A program made the position numbers and the translations under genes. This document shows, in pieces, positions 34,893 through 42,657 of a stretch of 52,202 nucleotides of DNA (positions are counted from its first letter, which is position 1; every line of letters starts with the position of its first letter). Origin of the DNA: Pseudomonas sp. ANT_H4 (lineage in GTDB: Bacteria; Pseudomonadota; Gammaproteobacteria; Pseudomonadales; Pseudomonadaceae); NCBI RefSeq assembly GCF_008369295.1, contig NZ_VOBG01000034.1:1-52202 (forward strand), given 5' to 3'. The notes beneath the pieces are model-generated. The model saw only the letters and a program-made list of their open reading frames with translations, made no database searches and was not told where the DNA came from.

Positions 34893-36035
34893 ATGATGCT
34901 GCACATTCCAACACTGCTGATGGTCTCGGTGTTCATTTTTTGCCTGATGGGCCTGCTGACCGTTCACGCCTGGAGCCGTGTGCGTGAGCCAACCCTGGGC
35001 TACCTGGGTGTCATGCTGCTGCTCGCCTCCCTGGGCACAGGGCTTATCGTGGTGCGCGGCGTGGGCATGGATTTCGTTGCGCTGATCCTGGGTAACATCG
35101 TGCTGCTGTTGAGCGCCGCAATGAACTGGACGGCCATGCGCCTGTTTGTCGGGCGCCAACCCTGTGTGCCGGGCATCTTTGGTGGCGCCGGCCTGTGGCT
35201 GGTGATGTGCCTGGTGCCGCAGTTCTACGGCTCAATGTCCGCACGGGTCTCCCTGTATTCGCTACTGGCGGCCAGCTATGGCGTGCTGTCGGCCCTGGAG
35301 CTGTGGCGTCATCGCAAGGCCCTTGAAGTCGCCTACATGCCGGCGCTGGTCCTGACCGTTTGGCACACCTCTTTCTACTGCATGCGTAGCCTCATCGATC
35401 GAGGGCTGCCCATCAAGAGCGAGCATGCCTTGCTGGGTGAAGGGGTATCGTTTTTTTCCTTCATGCTGTTTGAATCCATGTTGTATGCCATCGGCATTGC
35501 CTACGTAACCCTGGCGATGGTCAAGGAGCGGGCCGAACTGCGGTTCAAGGCCGCCGCCTTCAGCGACGTGCTGACGGGAATCGGCAATCGCCGGGCCTTC
35601 ATGCTCTACGGCGAGCAACTGTTAACCAACAGCCAGCAACGCGCCACCAGCGTGGCGCTGCTGCTCTGCGACCTGGACCACTTCAAGCGTTTGAACGACA
35701 GTTTTGGCCATCCCATGGGCGACCAGGCGTTGATTGCCTTCAGCCGAGTGACCCAGTCAGCGTTGCGCAAAAACGACCTGTTCGCCCGCATTGGCGGGGA
35801 AGAGTTTGCTTGCCTGCTGGCCGACACCGATAAACAAGGCGCCATCCACGTGGCCGAGCGCATTCGCCAGGAGTTTGCCAACCTGGACCTGTTGGCGCCG
35901 GGATTCCTGAGTGTGAGCATCGGCGTCGTAACGACGACCCCGGTTTGCTACGACCTTTCGCGCCTGCTTTCGCAAGCCGATCAAGCCCTGTATCGGGCCA
36001 AGGATCGGGGACGCAACCGCGTCCAGATGGACTAG
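34893..36035 (+). CDS. Membrane diguanylate cyclase (GGDEF) with I-site
   Basis: A 380-residue protein. The N-terminal half (residues 1-215) has about six transmembrane helices, a membrane sensor of unassigned type. The C-terminal GGDEF domain (about 220-380) makes cyclic di-GMP from two GTP. The active-site loop is G-G-E-E-F at residues 301-305 and the inhibitory I-site R-K-N-D is at 292-295, exactly five residues earlier, so product inhibition is expected. S-D-V-L-T-G-I-G-N-R-R-A-F is the conserved entry motif. AAGGAC precedes the ATG; the next codon is also ATG. It stands alone. No EAL domain is present. Confidence 0.93.
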   Translation: MMLHIPTLLMVSVFIFCLMGLLTVHAWSRVREPTLGYLGVMLLLASLGTGLIVVRGVGMDFVALILGNIVLLLSAAMNWTAMRLFVGRQPCVPGIFGGAGLWLVMCLVPQFYGSMSARVSLYSLLAASYGVLSALELWRHRKALEVAYMPALVLTVWHTSFYCMRSLIDRGLPIKSEHALLGEGVSFFSFMLFESMLYAIGIAYVTLAMVKERAELRFKAAAFSDVLTGIGNRRAFMLYGEQLLTNSQQRATSVALLLCDLDHFKRLNDSFGHPMGDQALIAFSRVTQSALRKNDLFARIGGEEFACLLADTDKQGAIHVAERIRQEFANLDLLAPGFLSVSIGVVTTTPVCYDLSRLLSQADQALYRAKDRGRNRVQMD

Positions 36036-36272
36036 GCATCTGTCCTGAACCGGTGTCGTATCGCCAGGCCCTTAATGGCTTACTGCAAGCGAAGATGCCC
36101 GCGCAGGTTGCCGGGCCTGTTCCTACACGCGGCGGCAACGCGACATAAGCTGATCCGGCACCGGTTTTGCCTGCGCGTGTCAAGCGCAAGCCCGCCCTAT
36201 ACGGGCCTGCAACGTTGCCTGATCAAATATTAACCTTACGTTAAATAGCCATCCCCACCGGGCTCGCGCAAG

Positions 36273-36309
36273 GTTATCCACAGAGATACCCACGGTTTTC
36301 GTGGACAAC
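36273..36309. promoter_or_regulatory. Inverted repeat with a DnaA-box-like half-site
   Basis: GTTATCCAC (36273-36281) is mirrored by GTGGACAAC (36301-36309) with one mismatch. The left arm plus the next base gives TTATCCACA (36274-36282), a perfect DnaA box. A small hairpin, CACG-gtttt-CGTG, lies between the arms. The site is in the 295-base gap between the cyclase and hydroxy-acid dehydrogenase genes, which also holds an AT-rich stretch (about 36222-36247). Function is unproven; a lone DnaA box is not evidence of an origin. Confidence 0.35.
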
Positions 36310-36331
36310 TCTTTTTGCGCTGGAAGCATTT

Positions 36332-37483
36332 TTATTGGGGGAAAGTGCCCGGCAGCAAAATCTCCCGGTTCACATTGCGAATATCGTTATAGCCGCACAA
36401 CGCCATTGACACATCCAGCTCCCGCGCAATGATATCCAGGGCCTTGGTGACACCCGCTTCACCCATCGCCCCCAAGCCATACAAATGCGGGCGACCGATC
36501 ATCGTGCCCTTGGCGCCCAGGGCCATAGCCTTGAGCACGTCCTGGCCGGAACGAATGCCGCCGTCGAGCCACACTTCGATGCGTTCACCCACCGCCTCGA
36601 CGATGGCCGGCAACTGGCTGATGCTCGACGGCGCGCCATCGAGCTGACGCCCGCCGTGGTTGCTCACCACCAAGGCATCAGCGCCGGAATCCGCCGCCAA
36701 CCGAGCATCTTCCACATCGAGAATACCCTTGATGATCAACTTGCCGCCCCAGCAACGCTTGATCCATTCGACATCGGCCCAACTCAGGCGTGGGTCGAAT
36801 TGCTGGGCCGTCCAGGACGACAGGGAACTCATGTCCGCCACGCCCTTGACGTGCCCGACAATGTTGCCGAAACCGTGGCGCTTGGTGCCAAGCATGCCCA
36901 TGGCCCAACGAGGTTTGGTCATCATGTTGAGGATATTGGGCAGGGTCAGCTTGGGCGGCGCCGACAGGCCATTGACCAGGTCCTTGTGGCGTTGCCCGAG
37001 GATTTGCAGGTCCAGGGTCAACACCAGCGCATCAACGCCAGCGGCCTTGGCCCGCTCAATCAATTGTTCGATAAAGGCGCGGTCGCGCATCACATACAGC
37101 TGGAACCAGAACGGCTTGCCGACGTGTTCGGCAATGTCCTCAAGCGAGCAGATGCTCATGGTCGACAAGGTATAACGCAGGCCAAACGCCGCAGCCGCAC
37201 GGGCGGTGAGGATTTCGCCATCGGCATGCTGCATGCCGGCAAGCCCGGTGGGAGCCAGTGCCACCGGCATGGCCATGTCCTGGCCGATCATGGTGGTGCG
37301 TATCGAGCGCTCGTCGATATTGCGTGCCACCCGCTGGCGAAACTTGATCTGGGCAAAATCCATTTCATTGGCGCGGTAGGTACTCTCGGTCCACGAGCCG
37401 GAGTCGGCGTAGTCGTAGAACATTCGCGGTACGCGTTTTTGTGCCAGCTTGCGCAAGTCTTCGATCGTAGTGATCAGCGTCAT
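36332..37483 (-). CDS. FMN-dependent alpha-hydroxy-acid dehydrogenase (L-lactate dehydrogenase-like)
   Basis: A 383-residue TIM-barrel flavoprotein of the LldD/glycolate oxidase/mandelate dehydrogenase family, which oxidises L-2-hydroxy acids to 2-oxo acids. Seen: the N-terminal substrate tyrosine region F-Y-D-Y-A-D-S-G-S-W-T-E, the barrel core P-T-G-L-A-G-M-Q-H-A-D-G-E, the flavin lysine in L-I-I-K-G-I-L, and the catalytic base in S-N-H-G-G-R-Q-L-D-G. The phosphate-binding end reads L-D-G-G-I-R-S-G-Q-D-V. The frame opens at 37630, but M-T-L-I-T-T-I-E-D at about 37483 is the family start. No lldP or lldR is adjacent, so the substrate is uncertain; electron acceptor is probably the quinone pool. 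Confidence 0.9.
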   Translation of the reverse strand: MTLITTIEDLRKLAQKRVPRMFYDYADSGSWTESTYRANEMDFAQIKFRQRVARNIDERSIRTTMIGQDMAMPVALAPTGLAGMQHADGEILTARAAAAFGLRYTLSTMSICSLEDIAEHVGKPFWFQLYVMRDRAFIEQLIERAKAAGVDALVLTLDLQILGQRHKDLVNGLSAPPKLTLPNILNMMTKPRWAMGMLGTKRHGFGNIVGHVKGVADMSSLSSWTAQQFDPRLSWADVEWIKRCWGGKLIIKGILDVEDARLAADSGADALVVSNHGGRQLDGAPSSISQLPAIVEAVGERIEVWLDGGIRSGQDVLKAMALGAKGTMIGRPHLYGLGAMGEAGVTKALDIIARELDVSMALCGYNDIRNVNREILLPGTFPQ

Positions 37484-37597
37484 CGATGCCACCTCTCCCT
37501 GAACTGAACCCAGAGAGTAACCGGCTGTGGCGGGCATGGGTATCACCAATGGTGCCTTCGTCCCCAGCGGGTAATGGCGTCGGTAACGCACAAGAAC

Positions 37598-37617
37598 ACA
37601 GGCGCCTCGGCGCCTGT
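37598..37617 (-). terminator. Hairpin terminator behind the PLDc_N gene
   Basis: A nine-base perfect palindrome, ACAGGCGCC-tc-GGCGCCTGT, lies 20 bases after the stop of the gene at 37637-37858. On the minus strand it is followed by a T-rich run (TTCTTG), and on the plus strand by TTGCTTT, so it could work in both directions. It separates that gene from the start of the hydroxy-acid dehydrogenase. Confidence 0.6.
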
Positions 37618-37636
37618 TTGCTTTGCCCATTCCCTG

Positions 37637-37858
37637 TCAGGTTTTGCTGTGCCCAGGGCCGGACGCCCCTTTGGTCGCGCCTTTTGGCCCGGTGACCGCC
37701 CAGAGAATCAGCCCCAGCAGCGGAGCAAATACAATCACCACCACCCATAGCAATTTGGTCTCGGAGCGACTGCCACTGCGCAGTACACAATTGATCGCCC
37801 ATAACTCCGACAGCACCAATAGCGCCGCCAGAACGATCCAAACGTATTCTATTTGCAT
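37637..37858 (-). CDS. Small membrane protein with PLDc_N domain
   Basis: A 73-residue protein with two transmembrane helices (about residues 4-22 and 36-56). This is the phospholipase D nuclease N-terminal (PLDc_N) module without any catalytic domain: W-V-V-V-I-V-F-A-P-L-L-G-L-I-L-W. Such stand-alone copies are common and of unknown function. A GGAGGTGA-like sequence on the minus strand directly before the ATG (bases 37859-37870) is a strong ribosome site and confirms the start. A hairpin terminator follows. The 259-base upstream gap (37859-38117) shows nothing else I can name. Confidence 0.85.
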   Translation of the reverse strand: MQIEYVWIVLAALLVLSELWAINCVLRSGSRSETKLLWVVVIVFAPLLGLILWAVTGPKGATKGASGPGHSKT

Positions 37859-38117
37859 GATTCACCTCCTGAGGTCTCAAGGCTTAGGTCCGGCAACGGG
37901 CGCGAGGGTTCATTAAAAATTGCAGGCCCCGGCTCACACCCACTGGCAGGAAGGATGACCAGGGTTCCCATCGCACCAGAGCTTGAGTTCGATATTGGCT
38001 GAGGGGGGTAAATAGCAGGTGGGATTTTGCGTTGCGAACCATGGCGTTCCCTGGCTGAGTTCCTTTCAGGGCGCACATTGTGCCGAGGCCGTTGCCTATC
38101 TATGTCCAGCGCTGTTG

Positions 38118-38327
38118 TCAGCCAGGCTCGGGCACCTTGTCAGTGGCAATCAACGGATCAATCCCCCAGTCGCCATGCAGGTACCAGTCGTCCCCGATCA
38201 TCTCTGCCGGATGCATGGTGCGGTCGGCGCCATTGCCACAAGCCAGGTCAGTGGTCGCGCAGTAGCGGTCGCAGCCCCAGCAGATACGTTCGGGATGCTT
38301 GGGATGCAGGGGAAAGGGCTTGGCCAT
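38118..38327 (-). CDS. DUF3079 protein, cysteine-rich
   Basis: A 69-residue soluble protein beginning M-A-K-P-F-P-L-H-P-K-H-P-E-R-I-C-W-G-C-D-R-Y-C, the hallmark of DUF3079. The C-x-x-C-x-x-x-C pattern followed by another cysteine in L-A-C-G-N-G suggests a metal (zinc or iron-sulfur) site. The frame is open to 38444, but the conserved Met at 38327 is the start. The gene is divergent from the ftr iron-uptake operon and starts 104 bases from the Fur-like site there. Function is unknown; a metal-related role is only a guess from cysteines and position. Confidence 0.85.
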   Translation of the reverse strand: MAKPFPLHPKHPERICWGCDRYCATTDLACGNGADRTMHPAEMIGDDWYLHGDWGIDPLIATDKVPEPG

Positions 38328-38430
38328 GACCTGGCTCCATGGTGACGGGCAGTGATTCGAGCCTAGCGCCACGATCGTTTCACGACCTTGATCAACGTCA
38401 AGAACCACCAGGTAAATATCTCCTGAAAAC

Positions 38431-38455
38431 TTGACAGGAATCATTATTATTTACA
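38431..38455 (+). promoter_or_regulatory. Fur-box-like site and -35 element of the ftr operon
   Basis: A consensus -35 box TTGACA (38431-38436) runs straight into an AT-rich stretch (38437-38454) whose complement, GTAAATAATAATGATTCC, matches about 12 of 18 positions of the Fur consensus by eye. A candidate -10, TACAGT (38452-38457), is only 15 bases from the -35, so the promoter itself is less certain. The arrangement predicts iron repression of the genes that follow. Confidence 0.6.
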
Positions 38456-38506
38456 GTGAAAGTTTCTAGACTCGGGTCAAAATTCCCCCCTATCAGGAAG
38501 CATTCC

Positions 38507-39037
38507 ATGCGTATCCCCTTCACGCTGTCACTGGCCCTGCTGTTGTCGACATCCACAGCCTTCGCCAAGGAGTACCCCATTGGCGAACCGCAGATGTGTC
38601 CTGGGCTGGAAGTCGGCGCGGTGTACCTGCAACCGATTGAAATGGCGCCCGCAGGCATGATGCGCGCCACCGCCGATTCCGACGTGCACCTGGAAGCCGA
38701 TATCCGCGCCACCGCCGACAACCAGCAAGGTTTCCAGGAAGGCAGCTTCGTGCCGTACCTGACCGTGTCATTCCGTCTGGAAAAACAAGGCAGCGCCACC
38801 CCTATCAGCGGTGACTTTCACGCCATGGTGGCCAATGACGGTCCGCACTACGGCGACAACGTCAAACTGCAAGGTCCTGGTAAGTACAAGCTGACCTTCA
38901 CCATCCTGCCGCCCAGTGGTCACGCCTCCCTGGGCCGCCACACCGACAAGGAAACCGGCGTCGCTCCCTGGTTCGAGCGTTGCGAGTTGCACTACGAGTT
39001 CGTCTACGCCGGCATCGGCAAAAAAGGCGGTTATTGA
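38507..39037 (+). CDS. ftrA: Periplasmic iron-binding protein, P19/FtrA family
   Basis: A 176-residue periplasmic protein with a signal peptide (residues 1-20, ending T-A-F-A). It belongs to the P19/Tpd (iron transporter) family, which binds iron and copper through histidine and methionine residues; visible candidates are M-x-P-A-G-M-M-R-A and D-V-H-L-E-A-D and the later F-H-A-M-V and G-P-H-Y-G-D-N. It presents iron to the Ftr1-type permease encoded two genes later. AGGA lies eight bases before the ATG. It is the first gene of ftrABCD; the stop codon abuts the ftrB start. Confidence 0.9.
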   Translation: MRIPFTLSLALLLSTSTAFAKEYPIGEPQMCPGLEVGAVYLQPIEMAPAGMMRATADSDVHLEADIRATADNQQGFQEGSFVPYLTVSFRLEKQGSATPISGDFHAMVANDGPHYGDNVKLQGPGKYKLTFTILPPSGHASLGRHTDKETGVAPWFERCELHYEFVYAGIGKKGGY

Positions 39038-39367
39038 ATGACCCGCTCCCTGGTTTTGGGCGGCCTGATGCTGGTGGCCGGCAGCACGGCCCTGGCTGCA
39101 CCGTTGCCCACCTATGAACTGACCCTGCAAGACGGTCACTTCAGCCCGGCGCAACTCAAGGTGCCCGCCGGGGAGCGCTTCAAGATCGTGCTCAAGAACA
39201 TCGGCCAGGGCCCGGCCGAGTTTGAAAGCACGCCGTTGCGGGTGGAAAAAGTGCTGTCGCCGGGAGTGACCACCTTTGTGGTGATCCATCCCCTCAAACC
39301 TGGCGAGTACCCGTTCTTCGACGAATTCAATTCACAGTTGCCCGAAGGCAGCATCCTCGCCCAATAA
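39038..39367 (+). CDS. ftrB: Periplasmic cupredoxin-like protein, FtrB
   Basis: A 109-residue secreted protein with a signal peptide (residues 1-20, ending A-L-A-A) and a cupredoxin_1 fold: L-K-V-P-A-G-E-R-F-K-I-V-L-K-N, then P-G-E-Y-P-F-F-D-E-F. The classic blue-copper Cys is absent, as is usual in this family. In the Bordetella/Brucella Ftr system FtrB is thought to oxidise ferrous iron before ferric transfer through FtrC. It starts on the base after the ftrA stop. Confidence 0.88.
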   Translation: MTRSLVLGGLMLVAGSTALAAPLPTYELTLQDGHFSPAQLKVPAGERFKIVLKNIGQGPAEFESTPLRVEKVLSPGVTTFVVIHPLKPGEYPFFDEFNSQLPEGSILAQ

Positions 39368-39384
39368 CGGCCCTGGAGCGTTTG

Positions 39385-40227
39385 ATGAATCAATCAATGT
39401 TTATCGTCTGGCGCGAAAGCGTCGAGGCGTTGCTGGTGATCGGCATCCTCCAGGCCTGGATCAGCCAGCGACCCGACGGCTCGCGCCTGGGCCGTTTCCT
39501 GTGGGCGGGCGTGATCCTGGGGCTGCTGTGCTCCGGGCTACTGGCCGGCCTGATGCTGTGGGCCGGCGACGCCATGAGCGGCGCCAGCGGCGAATGGTTC
39601 CAGGCCGTGCTGACCCTGGTCGCCAGCCTGTTGATGGTGCAGATGGTGTTCTGGATGCACCGCCACGGCCCCACTCTCAAGCACACGCTGCTGCGGGACG
39701 CCGACCAGCGCTTGGCACGCCAGGGCGGCCTGGGGTTGTTGTTACTGGCGCTGTTGGCGGTCAGTCGCGAAGGCAGCGAAACCGTGGTCTTCCTGTTCGG
39801 CGCCGGCGCACACTTGCACGGCCCAGCGCTGGGTCTGTTCGCTCTCGGCGGCGTATTGGGGCTGATACTGGCGGGCTTGACGGTGATGCTGTTACGCAGC
39901 ACCCGTCGTTTCATCTCCTGGTCACGCTTTTTCGCCCTCAGCGAAGCCCTGCTGTTGCTGCTGGGCGCCGCCTTGCTGGTGGCCGCCGCTGAACGCATTG
40001 GCGGGCAATTGCTGGCGATGGACATGCCCGAATGGGTCTACGCAAGCTTCGGTGAAGCCTGGTGGGACAGCAGCGCCCTGCTCAGCGACAGTCATGGTGT
40101 CGGCGCCGTGCTCGCCGGGTTTGCTGGTTACCGGGCGACACCCAGCGTCGTCACCCTGCTGGTGCTCGCTGGCTACTGGTTGCTGGTGGGCTGCGGCCTG
40201 CATCAGACCCGTCGAGCGTCATTGTGA
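39385..40227 (+). CDS. ftrC: High-affinity iron permease, Ftr1/FtrC family
   Basis: A 280-residue inner-membrane protein with seven hydrophobic segments. The two iron-coordinating helices carry the Ftr1 motifs R-E-S-V-E-A-L-L-V-I-G (variant of R-E-x-x-E) near the N-terminus and S-R-E-G-S-E-T-V-V-F-L-F at about residues 124-135. GGAG at 39374-39377 supports ATG 39385 over a TTG at 39382. Its stop overlaps the GTG start of ftrD. Confidence 0.92.
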   Translation: MNQSMFIVWRESVEALLVIGILQAWISQRPDGSRLGRFLWAGVILGLLCSGLLAGLMLWAGDAMSGASGEWFQAVLTLVASLLMVQMVFWMHRHGPTLKHTLLRDADQRLARQGGLGLLLLALLAVSREGSETVVFLFGAGAHLHGPALGLFALGGVLGLILAGLTVMLLRSTRRFISWSRFFALSEALLLLLGAALLVAAAERIGGQLLAMDMPEWVYASFGEAWWDSSALLSDSHGVGAVLAGFAGYRATPSVVTLLVLAGYWLLVGCGLHQTRRASL

Positions 40228-41582
40228 ATACCCCCTGGTTGCAGAGTTTTGGCGACGGCATGCGCCGTCATGCCCGGCTGATTCGCCTCGCACAATGGAC
40301 AGTGGTGCTTTTTTACGCCGGCCTGCTGTTGCTCCCCACGCTACTGCCTTTGCCCGATAGCCAGGCACGTATACTGGATAACCTGGTGCTGCTGGCACAA
40401 TTCCTGTTCTGGGGCATCTGGTGGCCGTTTGTGCTGCTGTCGATAGTGCTGTTTGGGCGCCTGTGGTGCGGCGTACTCTGTCCGGAAGGATCGCTCAGCG
40501 AATGGGCCAGCAACCATGGTCGCGGCCTGCGCATTCCCGGCAGCCTGCGCTGGGGTGGCTGGCCGACGTTGGGGTTTTTCCTGACCACCCTCTATGGCCA
40601 GTTGATCAGCGTCTATGACTACGCCCAGGCGGCGCTGCTGATCCTTGGCGGGTCCACGGTCGCCGCGGTGATCGTCGGCTTGCTGTTCGGGCGTGGCAAG
40701 CGGGTCTGGTGTCGCTACCTGTGCCCGGTCAGCGGCGTCTTCGCCCTCCTCGCCCGCCTGGCGCCGATGCATTTCCAGGTGAACGAACAACGCTGGAAAG
40801 CCAACGATGGCCCACGCCTGCCATTGCCCAATTGCGCCCCCTTGCTGGACATCCGTCGCCTGCAAGGTGCCAGTACTTGCCATGCCTGTGGGCGTTGCAG
40901 CGGGCAACGTGGCGCGGTGCAGTTGATCGCTCGCTCGTGTAACGAAGAAATCCTCCAGGCACCGCACAGGCCAGCATCAGTGTGGGATGCGCGGCTGTTG
41001 CTGTTTGGTGTGATCGGCTTGGCGATGGGCGCGTTTCAGTGGACGGTCAGCCCATGGTTTATTGGTCTCAAGCAGTTTCTGGCGCAGTGGCTGGTGGAGC
41101 GCGATTGGCTGTGGCCGTTGCAGGACACGGCGCCCTGGTGGCTGCTGACGCATTACCCACAAGCCAATGACAGCTTCAGTTGGCTGGATGGGTTTTGTAT
41201 TGTGGTTTATCTGGGGGCCTCTTCATTGCTGATCGGCGGTGGGTTGCTGATCCTGCTGCGCCTGGCTGCACGCCTTGCCGGTGATCGCACGCTGTATTGG
41301 CCTCTGGCGCTGACCCTTACGCCCCTCGGTGGTGCGGGGCTGTTTCTGGGGCTGTCGGCGACCACGGTGAAATTGCTGCGCTACGAAGGGCTATTGCTGG
41401 AATGGGTGCAGCCGGCGCGGGGGCTGTTACTGGCCGCCGCGATGGGCTGGTGCTTGTGGCTGGGATGGCGGCAACTCAAGGATATTGCCCTGGCGCCGCG
41501 CGCGAGTGCATGGTTTTGCCTGCTGCTGGGCGTCGGGCTGGTCGGGCATGGTTGGTGGTTGCAGTTTTGGGGGTGGAGTTGA
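40224..41582 (+). CDS. ftrD: Membrane ferredoxin-like protein, FtrD (NapH-like)
   Basis: A 452-residue polytopic inner-membrane protein with Fe-S motifs. Seen: R-L-W-C-G-V-L-C-P-E-G and V-W-C-R-Y-L-C-P-V-S-G, the paired C-x3-C-P signatures of NapH/CcoG-type proteins, then a cluster-binding C-H-A-C-G-R-C-S-G-Q...R-S-C. It is thought to supply or remove electrons during iron transfer in the Ftr system. The start is GTG at 40224, overlapping the ftrC stop; the long upstream frame from 40062 is inside ftrC and not real. A palindrome follows the stop codon. Confidence 0.9.
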   Translation: MNTPWLQSFGDGMRRHARLIRLAQWTVVLFYAGLLLLPTLLPLPDSQARILDNLVLLAQFLFWGIWWPFVLLSIVLFGRLWCGVLCPEGSLSEWASNHGRGLRIPGSLRWGGWPTLGFFLTTLYGQLISVYDYAQAALLILGGSTVAAVIVGLLFGRGKRVWCRYLCPVSGVFALLARLAPMHFQVNEQRWKANDGPRLPLPNCAPLLDIRRLQGASTCHACGRCSGQRGAVQLIARSCNEEILQAPHRPASVWDARLLLFGVIGLAMGAFQWTVSPWFIGLKQFLAQWLVERDWLWPLQDTAPWWLLTHYPQANDSFSWLDGFCIVVYLGASSLLIGGGLLILLRLAARLAGDRTLYWPLALTLTPLGGAGLFLGLSATTVKLLRYEGLLLEWVQPARGLLLAAAMGWCLWLGWRQLKDIALAPRASAWFCLLLGVGLVGHGWWLQFWGWS

Positions 41583-41583
41583 C

Positions 41584-41618
41584 TGTATATATCCGTTATG
41601 GGGGGTAACGGACATACA
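41584..41618. repeat. Palindrome between convergent ftrD and LysR genes
   Basis: TGTATATATCCGTTA (41584-41598) faces TAACGGACATACA (41606-41618) across a T-G-rich loop, pairing almost fully. It fills the 47-base gap between two convergent stop codons and probably ends one or both transcripts. The core ATATCCGTT...GTAACGG recurs at 51897-51920. Confidence 0.65.
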
Positions 41619-41629
41619 CAAAAACCCCC

Positions 41630-42607
41630 TCAATCAAACCACTCCCCCCGCTCCCGAAACGTATTAAGGACCAGCTCAACAATCAACTCCACCTCCTGCA
41701 GGTGCTCAACCTGGGCATTGACCGCCATCCACACCTGACGCTGCATACTCTGGGCAAACAACCCCGGCAAGGCCGTCAAGCCACGGTCAAAGCAGCTCAT
41801 ATAGCGCGGCAGTAAACCGATGCAGGCGCTGCAACGAATCATCTCCAGCATCAACGGATACGCCTGCACCTGTACCACTCCGGCCAGGCGCTGTTCCACC
41901 ACACTGTTCCAGGGCCGCAAGGCTTCGATCTGCCGGTCGTGCTGCCATTGCACCAGCATGTAATCGGCCAGATCATCAACGCTGTCCGGTCGCGCCGCCA
42001 GCCGCGAGTAGCGCTTGGCGATATGGGGCAGGTAATCCAAGCGAGCCAGGGCTTGCGGTGCTTGTGTGGCAAAGCTCGGCCCCGGCTCAGGCGAGTCGAT
42101 GCCTGCCAGCCACAGCACTACGTCGGCCTCCACGGCCTGCAACGACAGCTGATTGTCGATGGAGATAATGTCCAGCCGTACGCTAGCATTGCGCCGCAGC
42201 AGCGCGATCAGGTCGCGGCCGATAATGTCGTGCAGGATCGACTCGGCAACCGCCAGGCGAATCAACGGCTGCTCGATCACCGGCAAGCGCCGCTCATGGG
42301 CCAGGGCAATCAGCCGCGCCTGCAACTGCTGGCCGTCGCGACTGAGGGCCAGTACGTTGCCCTGGTAGCTGAACAGCGTGCGGCGCATTTGCTCCTCCAA
42401 CTGCGCCAGCCGTTTACGCAACAGCGTGGCCTTGATATTGAGGCTGCGGGCCGCCTGCATGAAGCAGCCGCAACGGGCGCTGATCAGGAAGTAACGGGCC
42501 ACCTCCGGGTCGATAGTGGCAGCCACGGCCAGCCAGGTCTCTCGCCCTTCGCCAGGCGCACGGTATGGCGTCATACCTTGGGGTGCAGCGGGTTCTAAAT
42601 AGGCCAT
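41630..42607 (-). CDS. LysR-type transcriptional regulator, last gene of the TpsB/TonB block
   Basis: A 325-residue regulator. After an atypical 35-residue N-terminal extension comes the winged helix (A-R-Y-F-L-I-S-A-R...F-M-Q-A-A-R-S-L-N-I-K-A-T-L-L-R-K-R-L-A-Q-L-E) and the effector-binding domain. GGGAG lies seven bases before the ATG. It starts 50 bases after the prolyl isomerase stop, on the same strand as nine genes upstream, so it may be cotranscribed and regulate the block, but its effector is unknown. Convergent with ftrD. Confidence 0.85.
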   Translation of the reverse strand: MAYLEPAAPQGMTPYRAPGEGRETWLAVAATIDPEVARYFLISARCGCFMQAARSLNIKATLLRKRLAQLEEQMRRTLFSYQGNVLALSRDGQQLQARLIALAHERRLPVIEQPLIRLAVAESILHDIIGRDLIALLRRNASVRLDIISIDNQLSLQAVEADVVLWLAGIDSPEPGPSFATQAPQALARLDYLPHIAKRYSRLAARPDSVDDLADYMLVQWQHDRQIEALRPWNSVVEQRLAGVVQVQAYPLMLEMIRCSACIGLLPRYMSCFDRGLTALPGLFAQSMQRQVWMAVNAQVEHLQEVELIVELVLNTFRERGEWFD

Positions 42608-42657
42608 GAGGGACTCCCTGTCTGATGGGTCTGTGCATCCATGCGTGCAGTGGCCGG

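Noticed and set aside
36220..36310. Replication origin because of the DnaA box and AT-rich stretch
   Set aside because: Only one perfect box, and none of the usual origin genes (dnaA, dnaN, gyrB, rpmH) is near.
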